Shown: positions 8,134 through 16,224 of the stretch, piece by piece
Layout: the number at the start of each line of letters is the position of its first letter
How positions within the stretch are numbered: the first letter of the stretch is position 1
DNA from: CAYUIS01 sp964444825
GTDB taxonomy: Bacteria > Chloroflexota > Anaerolineae > B4-G1
Direction of reading: 5' to 3'
NCBI GenBank assembly: GCA_964444825.1
Contig: CAYUIS010000048.1
Span: forward strand, 1-34,016
Length of the DNA: 34,016 nt
The notes under the pieces: model-generated
The model's database searches: none
Told to the model about the DNA's origin: nothing
What the model saw: the letters and a program-made list of their open reading frames with translations, nothing else
Program-made: the position numbers and the translations under genes

Positions 8134-8761
8134 GTCCGATCTGTTCCTGGAAGTCCTGCAAGGCGCGGATCAGCCGATCCTGGCGCAAGCTGTTGGTCAG
8201 GTCGCCGCGTGTGCGTTCCAGTACGCCACGCAGTTGATCCACCCGGCGACGCAAACCCCCGGTGATAGCATCGGGGAAGTCAAAGGTGCCCAGCAGGTCA
8301 TAAACCTCGTCCATCGCTGCGAGGAGACGCTCAGCTTCGGCCGTGTTGCCCCGCCGCATTTCATCCAGACAGCGACGCCGCATCTCGCTTGCCGCTTCGC
8401 ATGTGCCGTTCAGATATGCAGGATAGGATACGCCCAGGGCGTCAGGTTCTGGGATGGTGGCGGAGCTGGCCATAGCCAGGGTCACGTGCGCCTCGACCAG
8501 TTCCTTTAGGGCATCCTGGGTGTAGCCGGCGTACAAAAGATCGGGATATGGGGCGATAATCTGTTGAAGGTTCTTGGACAGCGCATCGGCCTGGGCCAAG
8601 AAACCCCGCGCTGCGTCCCATTCGTCACGGTGGCTGGCCCGGATAGCGGTGGCGCAGAGGCGGATCAGCTCCCTGGAGCTACGCAGCGCCTTGTCTCGGG
8701 CGTCGTTGCGGGCCTCAAAGTCGGCCCGGATGTGCTCAAAGGTCTTTTCTATGTCATCCAT
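8126..8761 (-). CDS. Translin/TRAX family protein
   Basis: The start at 8761 gives an all-helical 211-aa protein matching the translin/TRAX family: an early ARDKALRSSRELIRL helix, YTQDALKELVEAHVTLAM (81-97), then PAYLNGTCEAASEMRRRCLDEM and a C-terminal DEVYDLL...LRRRVDQLR region. In eukaryotic C3PO, translin binds RNA or ssDNA and TRAX is the nuclease using an E-x-x-E pair (family knowledge). E87-x-x-E90 here occupies that position, so this protein may be a nuclease rather than only a binder. Archaeal and bacterial members exist but are little characterised. Longer frames toward 8995 have no family similarity and cover the DUF3467 gene. It overlaps the Cas4-like N-piece by 8 nt, suggesting joint work on nucleic acid. 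Confidence 0.82.
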   Translation of the reverse strand: MDDIEKTFEHIRADFEARNDARDKALRSSRELIRLCATAIRASHRDEWDAARGFLAQADALSKNLQQIIAPYPDLLYAGYTQDALKELVEAHVTLAMASSATIPEPDALGVSYPAYLNGTCEAASEMRRRCLDEMRRGNTAEAERLLAAMDEVYDLLGTFDFPDAITGGLRRRVDQLRGVLERTRGDLTNSLRQDRLIRALQDFQEQIGRE

Positions 8762-8792
8762 TATCTGTGTTCCGAGGAGCGAGTTTTGACGC

Positions 8793-9113
8793 TCAGGGGT
8801 GGGGTGGTTTGGCGACGCCAAAGAACTGCTGTGCCAACCCATCTTCTTCATTGGGCATTGTAATCTTGCCGAATTGGGCCTCGTATTTCTCAAGGTTCTC
8901 ACCCAACGCCCGCAGCAGGAGTTTCGCGTGTAGGGGTGTGGTGATGATGCGGGCATACAGTTTGCCTTTGGGTGTGTTGGGCAGCACCCGGGCAAAGTCG
9001 ATGATGATTTCGGAGGCGGAATGACTGATCAGCGCGAGGTTGGAGTACGTAGCTTCCAAGTCGGGCGGTACCTCGACGTTGATCTGCACCTGGCGCGGGC
9101 TTGGCTGTTTCAT
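8793..9113 (-). CDS. DUF3467 family protein
   Basis: The 106-aa protein from the ATG at 9113 has AAGGAGG 8 nt upstream. It matches DUF3467 by its core INVEVPPDLEATYSNLALISHSASE and IIIDFARVLP, then ARIITTPLHAKLLLRALGENLEKYE. Members are small cytoplasmic proteins of unknown function. It has no membrane segment or cysteine. It lies between ssb (103 nt upstream) and the TRAX-like gene (31 nt downstream), both nucleic-acid-related, so a role in that process is possible but not shown. Confidence 0.87.
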   Translation of the reverse strand: MKQPSPRQVQINVEVPPDLEATYSNLALISHSASEIIIDFARVLPNTPKGKLYARIITTPLHAKLLLRALGENLEKYEAQFGKITMPNEEDGLAQQFFGVAKPPHP

Positions 9114-9143
9114 CAGGAATGCCTCCTTAGTTGGGCACAGGCA

Positions 9144-9168
9144 GACCGCCGCGGCAGGAGCGGCGGTC
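9144..9168 (-). promoter_or_regulatory. GC-rich hairpin between ssb and the DUF3467 gene
   Basis: A perfect 9-bp stem (GACCGCCGC at 9144-9152 with GCGGCGGTC at 9160-9168) encloses a 7-nt loop. No T-tract follows on the minus strand, so it is not a standard terminator. It could set the ssb 3' end or lower expression of the downstream genes. Confidence 0.5.
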
Positions 9169-9216
9169 GAGACCGTGCTGCTGGCATGACAAAACTCGGT
9201 TGTGACGAGCGCTATT

Positions 9217-9636
9217 CTAGAATGGAATCTCGTCCTCTGGTTCGGCCGGCGGCTCGTCAGGTAGGCCGGGCATATCCGATGAGGGCGCTTCGTCACGTCC
9301 ACCCAGGAATTTGACCTCCAGCGCCGTCACTTCGAACGAAGCGCCGGGCGTGCCGTCATTGCGTGTGAAGGTGCGTGGATTGCCTTTCTCGTCGGCTTGC
9401 AGTCGCCCTTCGACTAGAACGAGTCTGCCCTTTTGAAGATACTGGTTGCAGATCTCGGCCAGCCGCCGCCAGGCGCTGACGCGGAACCAGACTGTCTCAT
9501 CGACCTGGGTACCATCTGGGCGGTTCCACTTTCGGCTGGTCGCAACGGAAAAGTTGGTGACCGGGGTGCCGTCACCGGTATATCTCATCTCCGGATCGCG
9601 TCCCAGATATCCGACGATTGTGATCTTGTGATACAT
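9217..9636 (-). CDS. ssb: Single-stranded DNA-binding protein
   Basis: The 139-aa protein begins MYHKITIVGYLGRDPEMRYT, the classic SSB OB-fold, with VWFRVSAWRRLAEICNQYLQKG in the middle. It ends with an acidic linker and the tip DEIPF (135-139), which recruits partner proteins in other bacteria. AAAGGAG is 6 nt upstream of the ATG at 9636, which fixes the start. It coats ssDNA in replication, repair and recombination. No rpsF or rpsR neighbour is present as in many ssb loci. It heads the long run DUF3467 > TRAX-like > Cas4-like > glycan genes, with a TTGACT/TAAGAT promoter directly upstream. Confidence 0.96.
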   Translation of the reverse strand: MYHKITIVGYLGRDPEMRYTGDGTPVTNFSVATSRKWNRPDGTQVDETVWFRVSAWRRLAEICNQYLQKGRLVLVEGRLQADEKGNPRTFTRNDGTPGASFEVTALEVKFLGGRDEAPSSDMPGLPDEPPAEPEDEIPF

Positions 9637-9682
9637 TTGATCTCCTTTCATCAGCATATGGCTAGGGGCTAAGCATAGCACT

Positions 9683-9711
9683 ATCTTACCCCGAAAACCC
9701 TACAAAGTCAA
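9683..9711 (-). promoter_or_regulatory. Sigma70-like promoter of ssb
   Basis: On the minus strand: -35 TTGACT (9706-9711), 17-nt spacer, -10 TAAGAT (9683-9688). The -35 box coincides with the T-rich tail after the glutamate dehydrogenase 2 terminator, giving a very compact terminator/promoter junction. Confidence 0.7.
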
Positions 9712-9717
9712 AACGCC

Positions 9718-9744
9718 AAACCCCTGTCCAGCGGACAGGGGTTT
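9718..9744 (-). terminator. Intrinsic terminator after glutamate dehydrogenase 2
   Basis: A perfect 12-bp stem (AAACCCCTGTCC at 9718-9729 with 9733-9744) has a 3-nt loop. On the minus strand it is followed by GGCGTTTTGACTTT. It lies 29 nt past the dehydrogenase stop codon. Confidence 0.85.
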
Positions 9745-9773
9745 GCGGGAGTTTTTCGATTGGCTGGCAGGTC

Positions 9774-11024
9774 CTATACCCAACCGCGCAGCTTGCAGGC
9801 CTCGGCCACGCGGGCTACGGACACGATGTACGCGCCCATTCGGTTGTTGACCTTGTACTTTTGCGCCGTATCATGGACGGCGTGGAAAGCAGCCGTCATC
9901 TTCTTGTCCAGGCGCTCGTGGACCACCTCCAGTTCCCAATAAAAGTCGTAGGCGTTCTGTACCTGTTCAAAGTAGGAGACGGTCACGCCACCGGCATTGC
10001 ACAAAAAGTCGGGGATCACGTACACGTCGTTCTTGTGAAGAATCTCGTCCGCCTCGGGTGTGGTGGGACCGTTGGCCAGCTCGGCCACGATGCGGGCCTT
10101 GATGTCCTCGGCGTTGGCGGACGTGATCTGGTTCTCCAGTGCAGATGGGAACAGCACAATCACGTCCAGTTCCAACAGTTCCTCGTTGGTGATGTTCTCT
10201 GCATCGGGGAAGTTGATCACCGAGCCGGTGTCCTGTTTGTGAGCAATGACGGCCTCGGGGTCGATACCGCCGGCGTTATAGATGCCTCCCTTGGAGTCAG
10301 ATACGGCCACGACGTTCAGGCCCAGTAGTTCCTGCGCCAGGACATGGGCGAATTGACCGGCGTTGCCATAGCCTTGGATAGCAGCGGTTCCAGCCTTCAA
10401 GTCGATGCCCAGCACCTTGCCGGCCTCGCGGACGCAGTACACCCCGCCGCGAGCCGTCGCGTCACCGCGACCCTGGGAGCCTCCAAGGGGGATGGGCTTG
10501 CCGGTGATCACGCCCGGTACGTTGTACCCGCGCATAAACGAGTACTCGTCCATCATCCAGGCCATAATCTGAGGCGTGGTGTAAACGTCAGGGGCAGGCA
10601 CGTCGATCTCCTCGCCGAGGATCTTGCCGACTTGGCGGATATAGGCTCGACTGAGACGTTCCAGCTCTCTCTGGGACAGCTCCTTGGGGTTGCAGATAAT
10701 GCCACCCTTGCCACCGCCCAGAGGAATGTCGACCACAGCGGTCTTCCAGGTCATCCAGGCGGCCAGGGCGCGCACGGTATCGATGGTTTCCTCGGGGTGG
10801 TAACGAATGCCACCTTTTGTCGGCCCCCGGGAGTCATTGTACTGGACGCGGAAGCCGTGAAATATCTGGGTTGTGCCGTCGTCCATCCGTACTGGTAGCG
10901 TGACGTGCAGTTCACGCAATGGCCAGCGCAGCAGTTCGTGCGTCGCCGGATCCAGCCCCATGATGTCTGCGGCCTGACCCAATTGATGCTGTGCGATGGC
11001 AAAGGGGTTCAATTCTTCTGACAT
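9774..11024 (-). CDS. gdhA: Glutamate dehydrogenase (Glu/Leu/Phe/Val dehydrogenase family), copy 2
   Basis: The complete 416-aa enzyme carries K70 (GPTKGGIRYHP), K94, K106 (GGGKGG) and catalytic D146 (VPAPDV), with the Rossmann motif GYGNAG at about 218-223. It interconverts glutamate and 2-oxoglutarate. Its core differs from copies 1 and 3 (GRGDATARGG instead of GR-x-EATGRG; YFEQVQNAYDFYW instead of YFEWVQ), so it is a separate subfamily rather than a recent duplicate. GGAGG lies just upstream of the ATG. It is a single-gene unit bounded by a terminator and divergent from the PEP/pyruvate-binding protein gene. The two full-length enzymes may use different cofactors or be regulated differently (inference). 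Confidence 0.94.
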   Translation of the reverse strand: MSEELNPFAIAQHQLGQAADIMGLDPATHELLRWPLRELHVTLPVRMDDGTTQIFHGFRVQYNDSRGPTKGGIRYHPEETIDTVRALAAWMTWKTAVVDIPLGGGKGGIICNPKELSQRELERLSRAYIRQVGKILGEEIDVPAPDVYTTPQIMAWMMDEYSFMRGYNVPGVITGKPIPLGGSQGRGDATARGGVYCVREAGKVLGIDLKAGTAAIQGYGNAGQFAHVLAQELLGLNVVAVSDSKGGIYNAGGIDPEAVIAHKQDTGSVINFPDAENITNEELLELDVIVLFPSALENQITSANAEDIKARIVAELANGPTTPEADEILHKNDVYVIPDFLCNAGGVTVSYFEQVQNAYDFYWELEVVHERLDKKMTAAFHAVHDTAQKYKVNNRMGAYIVSVARVAEACKLRGWV

Positions 11025-11144
11025 ACCGTTCCTCCGTTTGATTTATGTGGTTAACTGGATGCCCAACTGGGCGTGAGACGGATCACAAGGTCGCAGGCAT
11101 CACGCCCCAAGCATTGCAGAAAGAAATCCTTGGCACCCAGTATC

Positions 11145-11173
11145 AGTATACCCACTCGCCTCGGATACGCCAG
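11145..11173 (-). promoter_or_regulatory. Candidate promoter of glutamate dehydrogenase 2
   Basis: On the minus strand: -10 TATACT (11145-11150), 17-nt spacer, weak -35 CTGGCG (11168-11173). It implies a leader of about 110 nt. It is called mainly on the good -10 box. Confidence 0.4.
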
Positions 11174-11299
11174 TGACAAACAGTATGTTTCGGCTGTGAC
11201 AATCTTCAGGCCAGCGTTCGGTTGCTCCTGTGACGCCCCACTTGCTCTATGCTGCGTTTCGTGGTAACCTCTCGATGAGAGGGTATGGAGGAGAACGAG

Positions 11300-13666
11300 A
11301 TGGTTGTCGAGCCGAATACGACAGGTCGGTCCAGCGTCGATGTCCAGTTTCAGCACAAAGTCCTGGGAATCCATCTGGAGCTATCGCAGTATCCTATCCT
11401 GGCGTACAAGATTCGAGAGCGCATGCGGCACGAGTTGTTCTCCAAGGGAATAATCACGATCGAGGATTTCGAAGCCGAAGTGAAAAACAAGGCCATCCTC
11501 TCGCAACGGCGGGAGGGAGTAGCGCGTCCCTTGGTCGAAGAACCAACAGCAGTCTGGAGCGAACGACTGGCTCTCGTACGTGATCAACTCACCGACTTTT
11601 ACTTTGCTTACAATCTTCCCCACGATCGATTGGCGGAGATCATCGACTCGGCGTTGGCGGGCAGGTTGCCCCAGGGTTATGACCCGGTGCTCAGTTTTAA
11701 CCCCGAGTTGGCCCCATGGGACCTGTTGTTTGTCAAAGGGGAGGAGTTTGAGAGCTTGACGGGCGATGAACGGGCTAAAGTTCGGCATCACCTGCAAGAG
11801 ATCATCGTGGTCCTGATCAAGGGGATGATCAGCGATCAACTGGCGTTTGTGGGGGTGGCCAAAGAGCTATTCACTATCGCTGATCTAAAGGAGATCCGTC
11901 GTCGGCGCATCGGCCGGGGCAAGATCGGTGGCAAGTCAGCCGGTATGCTGCTGGCATGGAAGATACTCCAATTGGTGGATGACGCGGATGAGACAGACGT
12001 GCGACAGTATATCGGTATTCCCGACTCTTACTACATTGGCGCTGATGTGTTCTACGATTTTCTCTCCACCAATGGTCTCAACCGCTATATGAACCAAAAG
12101 TACAAGCCTTGCGATGAGATAGAGGCCGATTTTTCGTCGATCCGGGCTGCCTATATGGATGGTCGCTTTCCTGATGAAATTGTTTATGATCTGCGACAGT
12201 TGCTGGAGAGGATGGGCGATGCGCCACTGATTGTGCGCTCTTCCAGTTTATTGGAGGACAACTTTGGAACTGCCTTTGCGGGCAAATATGACAGTTTCTT
12301 CTGCCCCAATCAGGGCACGCTGGAGGACAATCTGGCAGCCCTATTGCAAGCCATCAAGCAGGTGTACGCCAGCGTCCTGAACCCCGATGCCCTACTGTAT
12401 CGTCAGCATACCGGTTTGGTGGACTATGACGAGCGTATGGCGGTGTTGATTCAGAAGGTGCAAGGGAACCGCTACCGGCACTATTTCTTCCCCACCGTCG
12501 CGGGCGTGGGCTACAGTCGCAACCCCTTTCGCTGGAATCCGAAAATCCGGCGTGAGGATGGGTTCCTGCGGGTGGTATGGGGGCTGGGCACCCGGGCAGT
12601 GGAACGGGTGGCCAATGATTACCCCCGAATTATCGCCCTGAGCCATCCTCAACTTCGGCCCGAAGTCGGTGCGGCCAGGATTCGCAAGTACTCGCAGCAC
12701 TTTGTAGACGTGGTAGATCTGAAGGATGATAGGTTCAGGAGCTTGCCAGTCCGGCAGGTGATCGCAGACGACTATCCGGCGCTGCGCTATCTTGTCTCCG
12801 TGGACAAGGGTGGTTATTTGGCCCCTCTGATCTCCCGGATGGATGCGGCCGACGCCGAAGACTTGGTGCTGACTTTTGATCGTATGACCCAGGATCAACG
12901 GTTTGTCACTTTGATGAAGACCATTCTCTCCAAGCTGGAGCGCTACTACAAGTGGCCAGTGGACATAGAATTCGTGGTGGATGTCGAACCCGGGTATCCA
13001 CAGGCGAGCTATGACGTCCAGTTGCTGCAGTGTCGTCCCCTGGTTAGCCAAGAATGGCTAGGAAAGGTCGAGATTCCTGAAGATATTCCTGAGCAGGATA
13101 TGATTCTGACGGCGTGCAAGTTGGTCCCTCAGGGTGTGGTGTCTGGGGTGCGCTACGTGGTGTACGTGGATCCAGTCGCGTATGGCCGGATTTCAGACTA
13201 TGTGACAAAGCTCGAATTGGCCCGGGTGATTGGGCGGCTCAACAAGCATTTGGAGGGAGAGCGGTTTATCCTGATGGGGCCGGGCCGATGGGGTAGCTCT
13301 AACCTGGACCTGGGCGTGAAGGTGACCTATGGCGACATCTATAACACAAAGATGCTGGTCGAGATTCCGTTGATCAAGGAAGGTAGCACGGCCGAAGCTT
13401 CGTATGGGACCCACTTTTTCCAAGATCTAGTCGAGACAGGCATCTTTCCATTACCCATCACCCTGGACGAGGACGGTGCTATGCTCAACCTGCCGTTCCT
13501 TAGCGAGTCACCGAACGTGTTGGCCGATTTGCTGCCATCCGACGCGACGTATGCCCAATACATCCGGGTCATCGACGTGCCAGCAGTCACCGGAGGTCGC
13601 TACCTGGAGATTCTGATGGATGGAGAACACGAGCTGGCGGTGGGGTATCTGAAGCGTACAGGCTAA
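11300..13666 (+). CDS. PEP/pyruvate-binding domain protein (PPDK/PEP synthase N-domain-like)
   Basis: The protein is about 788 aa. The second in-frame ATG (11300) is preferred because GGAGG lies 8 nt before it; the first ATG is at 11285. After a roughly 200-aa N-terminal region comes the pyruvate-phosphate-dikinase N-domain: GRGKIGGKSAGMLLA (about 205-220), IVRSSSLLEDNFGTAFAGKYDSFF (split around 312-335) and PVDIEFVVD (about 550). A C-terminal domain has GPGRWGSSNLDLG. There is no swivelling phosphohistidine domain and no PEP-binding barrel, so it cannot be a full dikinase. It may be an ATP-dependent phosphotransferase or synthetase of unknown substrate. It is one of two plus-strand genes here. 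A weak promoter-like pair (TTGCTC/TAACCT, 17 apart) lies at 11242-11270. Confidence 0.85.
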   Translation: MVVEPNTTGRSSVDVQFQHKVLGIHLELSQYPILAYKIRERMRHELFSKGIITIEDFEAEVKNKAILSQRREGVARPLVEEPTAVWSERLALVRDQLTDFYFAYNLPHDRLAEIIDSALAGRLPQGYDPVLSFNPELAPWDLLFVKGEEFESLTGDERAKVRHHLQEIIVVLIKGMISDQLAFVGVAKELFTIADLKEIRRRRIGRGKIGGKSAGMLLAWKILQLVDDADETDVRQYIGIPDSYYIGADVFYDFLSTNGLNRYMNQKYKPCDEIEADFSSIRAAYMDGRFPDEIVYDLRQLLERMGDAPLIVRSSSLLEDNFGTAFAGKYDSFFCPNQGTLEDNLAALLQAIKQVYASVLNPDALLYRQHTGLVDYDERMAVLIQKVQGNRYRHYFFPTVAGVGYSRNPFRWNPKIRREDGFLRVVWGLGTRAVERVANDYPRIIALSHPQLRPEVGAARIRKYSQHFVDVVDLKDDRFRSLPVRQVIADDYPALRYLVSVDKGGYLAPLISRMDAADAEDLVLTFDRMTQDQRFVTLMKTILSKLERYYKWPVDIEFVVDVEPGYPQASYDVQLLQCRPLVSQEWLGKVEIPEDIPEQDMILTACKLVPQGVVSGVRYVVYVDPVAYGRISDYVTKLELARVIGRLNKHLEGERFILMGPGRWGSSNLDLGVKVTYGDIYNTKMLVEIPLIKEGSTAEASYGTHFFQDLVETGIFPLPITLDEDGAMLNLPFLSESPNVLADLLPSDATYAQYIRVIDVPAVTGGRYLEILMDGEHELAVGYLKRTG

Positions 13667-13795
13667 CTCAGAGCCTGGGAATCGAGGCGCAGCTCGTATC
13701 TTCATCTGGTCACCCGATAGGGGGGCGATGGCATACGGTGTGTAGGCTTGCCCTCCTCGACTGTGGATCGACTGTGGTGAAGTTGCGTCGCCTGC

Positions 13796-14698
13796 CTACG
13801 GATAGACACCCCGGATCTCTAAGGCCTCAGCCACTCGGGAGATCGCCAATACCTGCGCCGCGATTCTCATGCTCAGGCCTTGCCTCTGGGCGGCCTGTTG
13901 GACGTCGTGAAAGGCGCTGACCAAGATCCGCTCGAGACGCTTGTTGACCTCAGCCTCGGTCCAAAAGTTCCACTCCAATCCCTGCACCCACTCAAAGTAG
14001 GAAACCGTGACGCCCCCGGCGTTACAGAGGATGTCGGGAATCACAAACACGCCTTTGCCCTCCAGGATGCGGTCAGCCTCAGGCGTGGTTGGGCCATTGG
14101 CGCCCTCGGCGATCACTTTGGCCCTGACCTGAGCGGCATTCTCCTTGTGGATCTGGTTCTCCAATGCGGCGGGCACTAACACGTCGCACTCAAGTGACAA
14201 CAGCTCGGCGTTGGTGATCTCGTCCGCCTCGGCATAGCCGGCGACGGTCCCATGCTCCTGTGCGTAGGTCAACACTGCCCACGTGCTCAGGTCCTTGGGG
14301 TTGTAGATTCCTCCATTCGCATCGGAAACGGCAACCACTTTGGCTCCCTGATGTTGCAGCAAGTAGGCTGCGACCGAGCCGACGTTGCCGAATCCCTGCA
14401 CCACCACGCGCGTTCCTTCAATTGGCATTTCCAGGTGCTTGAGCGCTTCCAACACGCAGAACATCACACCGCGGCCGGTGGCCTCAGTGCGTCCCAACGA
14501 TCCACCAATGGGGACAGGCTTGCCGGTTACTACGGCTGGCACCGAATAGCCCTGGTGCATCGAATAAGTGTCCATGATCCAGGCCATCGTCTGGGCGTTG
14601 GTGCCGACATCGGGCGCGGGGATATCGCCCTCGGCGCTCATCAGGACGCTGATCTCGGTGGCGAAGCGACGGGTGAGGCGGCGCAACTCATCTTGTGC
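13796..14698 (-). pseudogene. 5'-truncated glutamate dehydrogenase, copy 3
   Basis: About 300 codons match the C-terminal two-thirds of glutamate dehydrogenase: IPAPDVGTN with the catalytic Asp, GKPVPIGGSLGRTEATGRG, the Rossmann GFGNVG and YFEWVQ near the end. The first ~135 residues, including all three active-site lysines seen in copies 1 and 2, are missing. Similarity starts abruptly at QDELRRLTRRF, only about 40 nt after the gatB stop codon. A TTG at 14686 could start translation, but no complete active site would result. It is most like copy 1. It looks like the scar of a deletion that fused the gatB region to a dehydrogenase gene. The retained frame is intact, so loss may be recent or the fragment may still be expressed. 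Confidence 0.8.
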
Positions 14699-14737
14699 TC
14701 GGCAACTCGCTCGATCTCTATCTACGCGCCTTCTACC

Positions 14738-16198
14738 CTACCCATCCTTCAGTTTTTCCAGGTGTTGTATGATCAGCGTCCGCACCACTTGCGGGTTCGC
14801 CTTGCCCTGGGTGGCCCGCATAACCTGACCGATCAACCACCCCACGATCTGCTCTTTGCCGCCCAGATACTTACTGACCTGCTTGGGGTTCTCGTCCAAC
14901 ACGCGGGCGATGATGTCCTCCAGAGCGGCCGTGTCAGAGATCTGCACGAGGCCGCGTTCCTCCACGATCTGTCGAGCGCCTTTGCGGCTCCCAAACATGT
15001 CTGCCAATACATCCTTGCCCGTGCTGAGGTTTATGGTCCCCTCCTCGACCAGGTCGATCAATTCCGCCAAGTCCGCGGGTTGGACGGGTGCGGTGACGAT
15101 CTCGCTCTCCGTTTCTTTCACGATACGGAACAGTTCGCCGGTGACCCAGTTGGCGACCGTCTTGGGGTCGGCGCTGCTATCCGTGACGGCAGCCTCGTAA
15201 TAGTCGGCCACGGCTTTGTCGGCGACGAGAACCCTTGCGTCGTACTCGTTCAGTCCATAGTCAGCGATGAAGCGAGCGTGTTTGGCGTCGGGCAGTTCCG
15301 GCAGCCGACCGCGGAGATCGTCCACCCACTCGGGGGCGATCTCTAAGATCGGCAGGTCTGGCTCGGGGAAATAACGATAGTCTTGGGCGTGTTCCTTGCC
15401 CCGCGAGGGGTAGGTCACGCCCCGGGCCTCGTCCCAGCGCATCGTCTGTTGAGTGATCGTGCCACCGGAATCGTACGTCTCGATCTGGTACGCAATCTCG
15501 TATTCGACGGCGCGGGCCATGGCGCTGAAGGAGTTGAGGTTCTTGATCTCGTGGTGGGGATTCAGGACGTCGGAGCCCTCGGGGCGCACGCTGACGTTAG
15601 CCTCGAAGCGCATCATCCCCTTCTCCATATCTCCGGAGTTGACCCCAAGGTAGACCAGCAGAAGGTGGAGCTTGGTCGCATAGGCGCGCGCCTCTTCCGC
15701 GGAGCGCATGTCCGGCTCGCTGACGATTTCCAGCAGGGGCACACCAGCCCGGTTCAAGTCCACCAGGCTAGCGTCGCCCGTGTGGTACAGTTTGCCCGCA
15801 TCTTCCTCCATGTGGGCGCGGTTGATGCGAATACGTTTGGTGCCTGCCTCGGTCTCGATATCCAGGTAGCCGTTAATCGTCAATGGTGGAAACACCGGTG
15901 CATACTGGGATATCTGGTATCCCTTTGGCAGGTCGGGGTAGAAATAGTTCTTGCGGGCAAAGCGGGTGGAACCGGGCACCTCGCAGTTGAGGGCTAGCCC
16001 TGTCATAATGGCGATCTCAATCGCGCGCTGGTTGATGACCGGCAGTGTCCCCGGCATCCCCGTGCACACGGGACAGACGTAGGTATTGGGCTCCAGGTCG
16101 CCGGTATCCTCCACCACCGGGCAGGAGCAGAACATCTTGGAGGCGGTGTGAATCTGAGCGTGGACCTCTAGGCCGATGACGGGTTCGTATTGGGGCAT
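14738..16198 (-). CDS. gatB: Aspartyl/glutamyl-tRNA(Asn/Gln) amidotransferase subunit B
   Basis: The 486-aa protein is a full-length GatB. It starts with YEPVIGLEVHAQI, has zinc-type cysteine pairs (C24-S-C26 and C42-P-V-C45), the LDIETEAG...AHMEEDAGKL cradle motif and the C-terminal YqeY-like tail ending RATQGKANPQVV. GatB is the kinase subunit of GatCAB, which turns Glu-tRNA(Gln) or Asp-tRNA(Asn) into Gln- or Asn-tRNA. gatA and gatC are not in the window. It starts 26 nt after the amino acid transporter ATPase and may be read from that operon, a sensible link between amino acid supply and tRNA charging, although the order could be chance. Confidence 0.96.
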   Translation of the reverse strand: MPQYEPVIGLEVHAQIHTASKMFCSCPVVEDTGDLEPNTYVCPVCTGMPGTLPVINQRAIEIAIMTGLALNCEVPGSTRFARKNYFYPDLPKGYQISQYAPVFPPLTINGYLDIETEAGTKRIRINRAHMEEDAGKLYHTGDASLVDLNRAGVPLLEIVSEPDMRSAEEARAYATKLHLLLVYLGVNSGDMEKGMMRFEANVSVRPEGSDVLNPHHEIKNLNSFSAMARAVEYEIAYQIETYDSGGTITQQTMRWDEARGVTYPSRGKEHAQDYRYFPEPDLPILEIAPEWVDDLRGRLPELPDAKHARFIADYGLNEYDARVLVADKAVADYYEAAVTDSSADPKTVANWVTGELFRIVKETESEIVTAPVQPADLAELIDLVEEGTINLSTGKDVLADMFGSRKGARQIVEERGLVQISDTAALEDIIARVLDENPKQVSKYLGGKEQIVGWLIGQVMRATQGKANPQVVRTLIIQHLEKLKDG

Positions 16199-16224
16199 GG
16201 TTCTTTGCCTGGTGATAGAGATCG

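Noticed and set aside
14252..15346. Long open frame opposite gatB
   Set aside because: Covers the gatB/dehydrogenase junction on the other strand, with no family features. gatB is certain on the minus strand.
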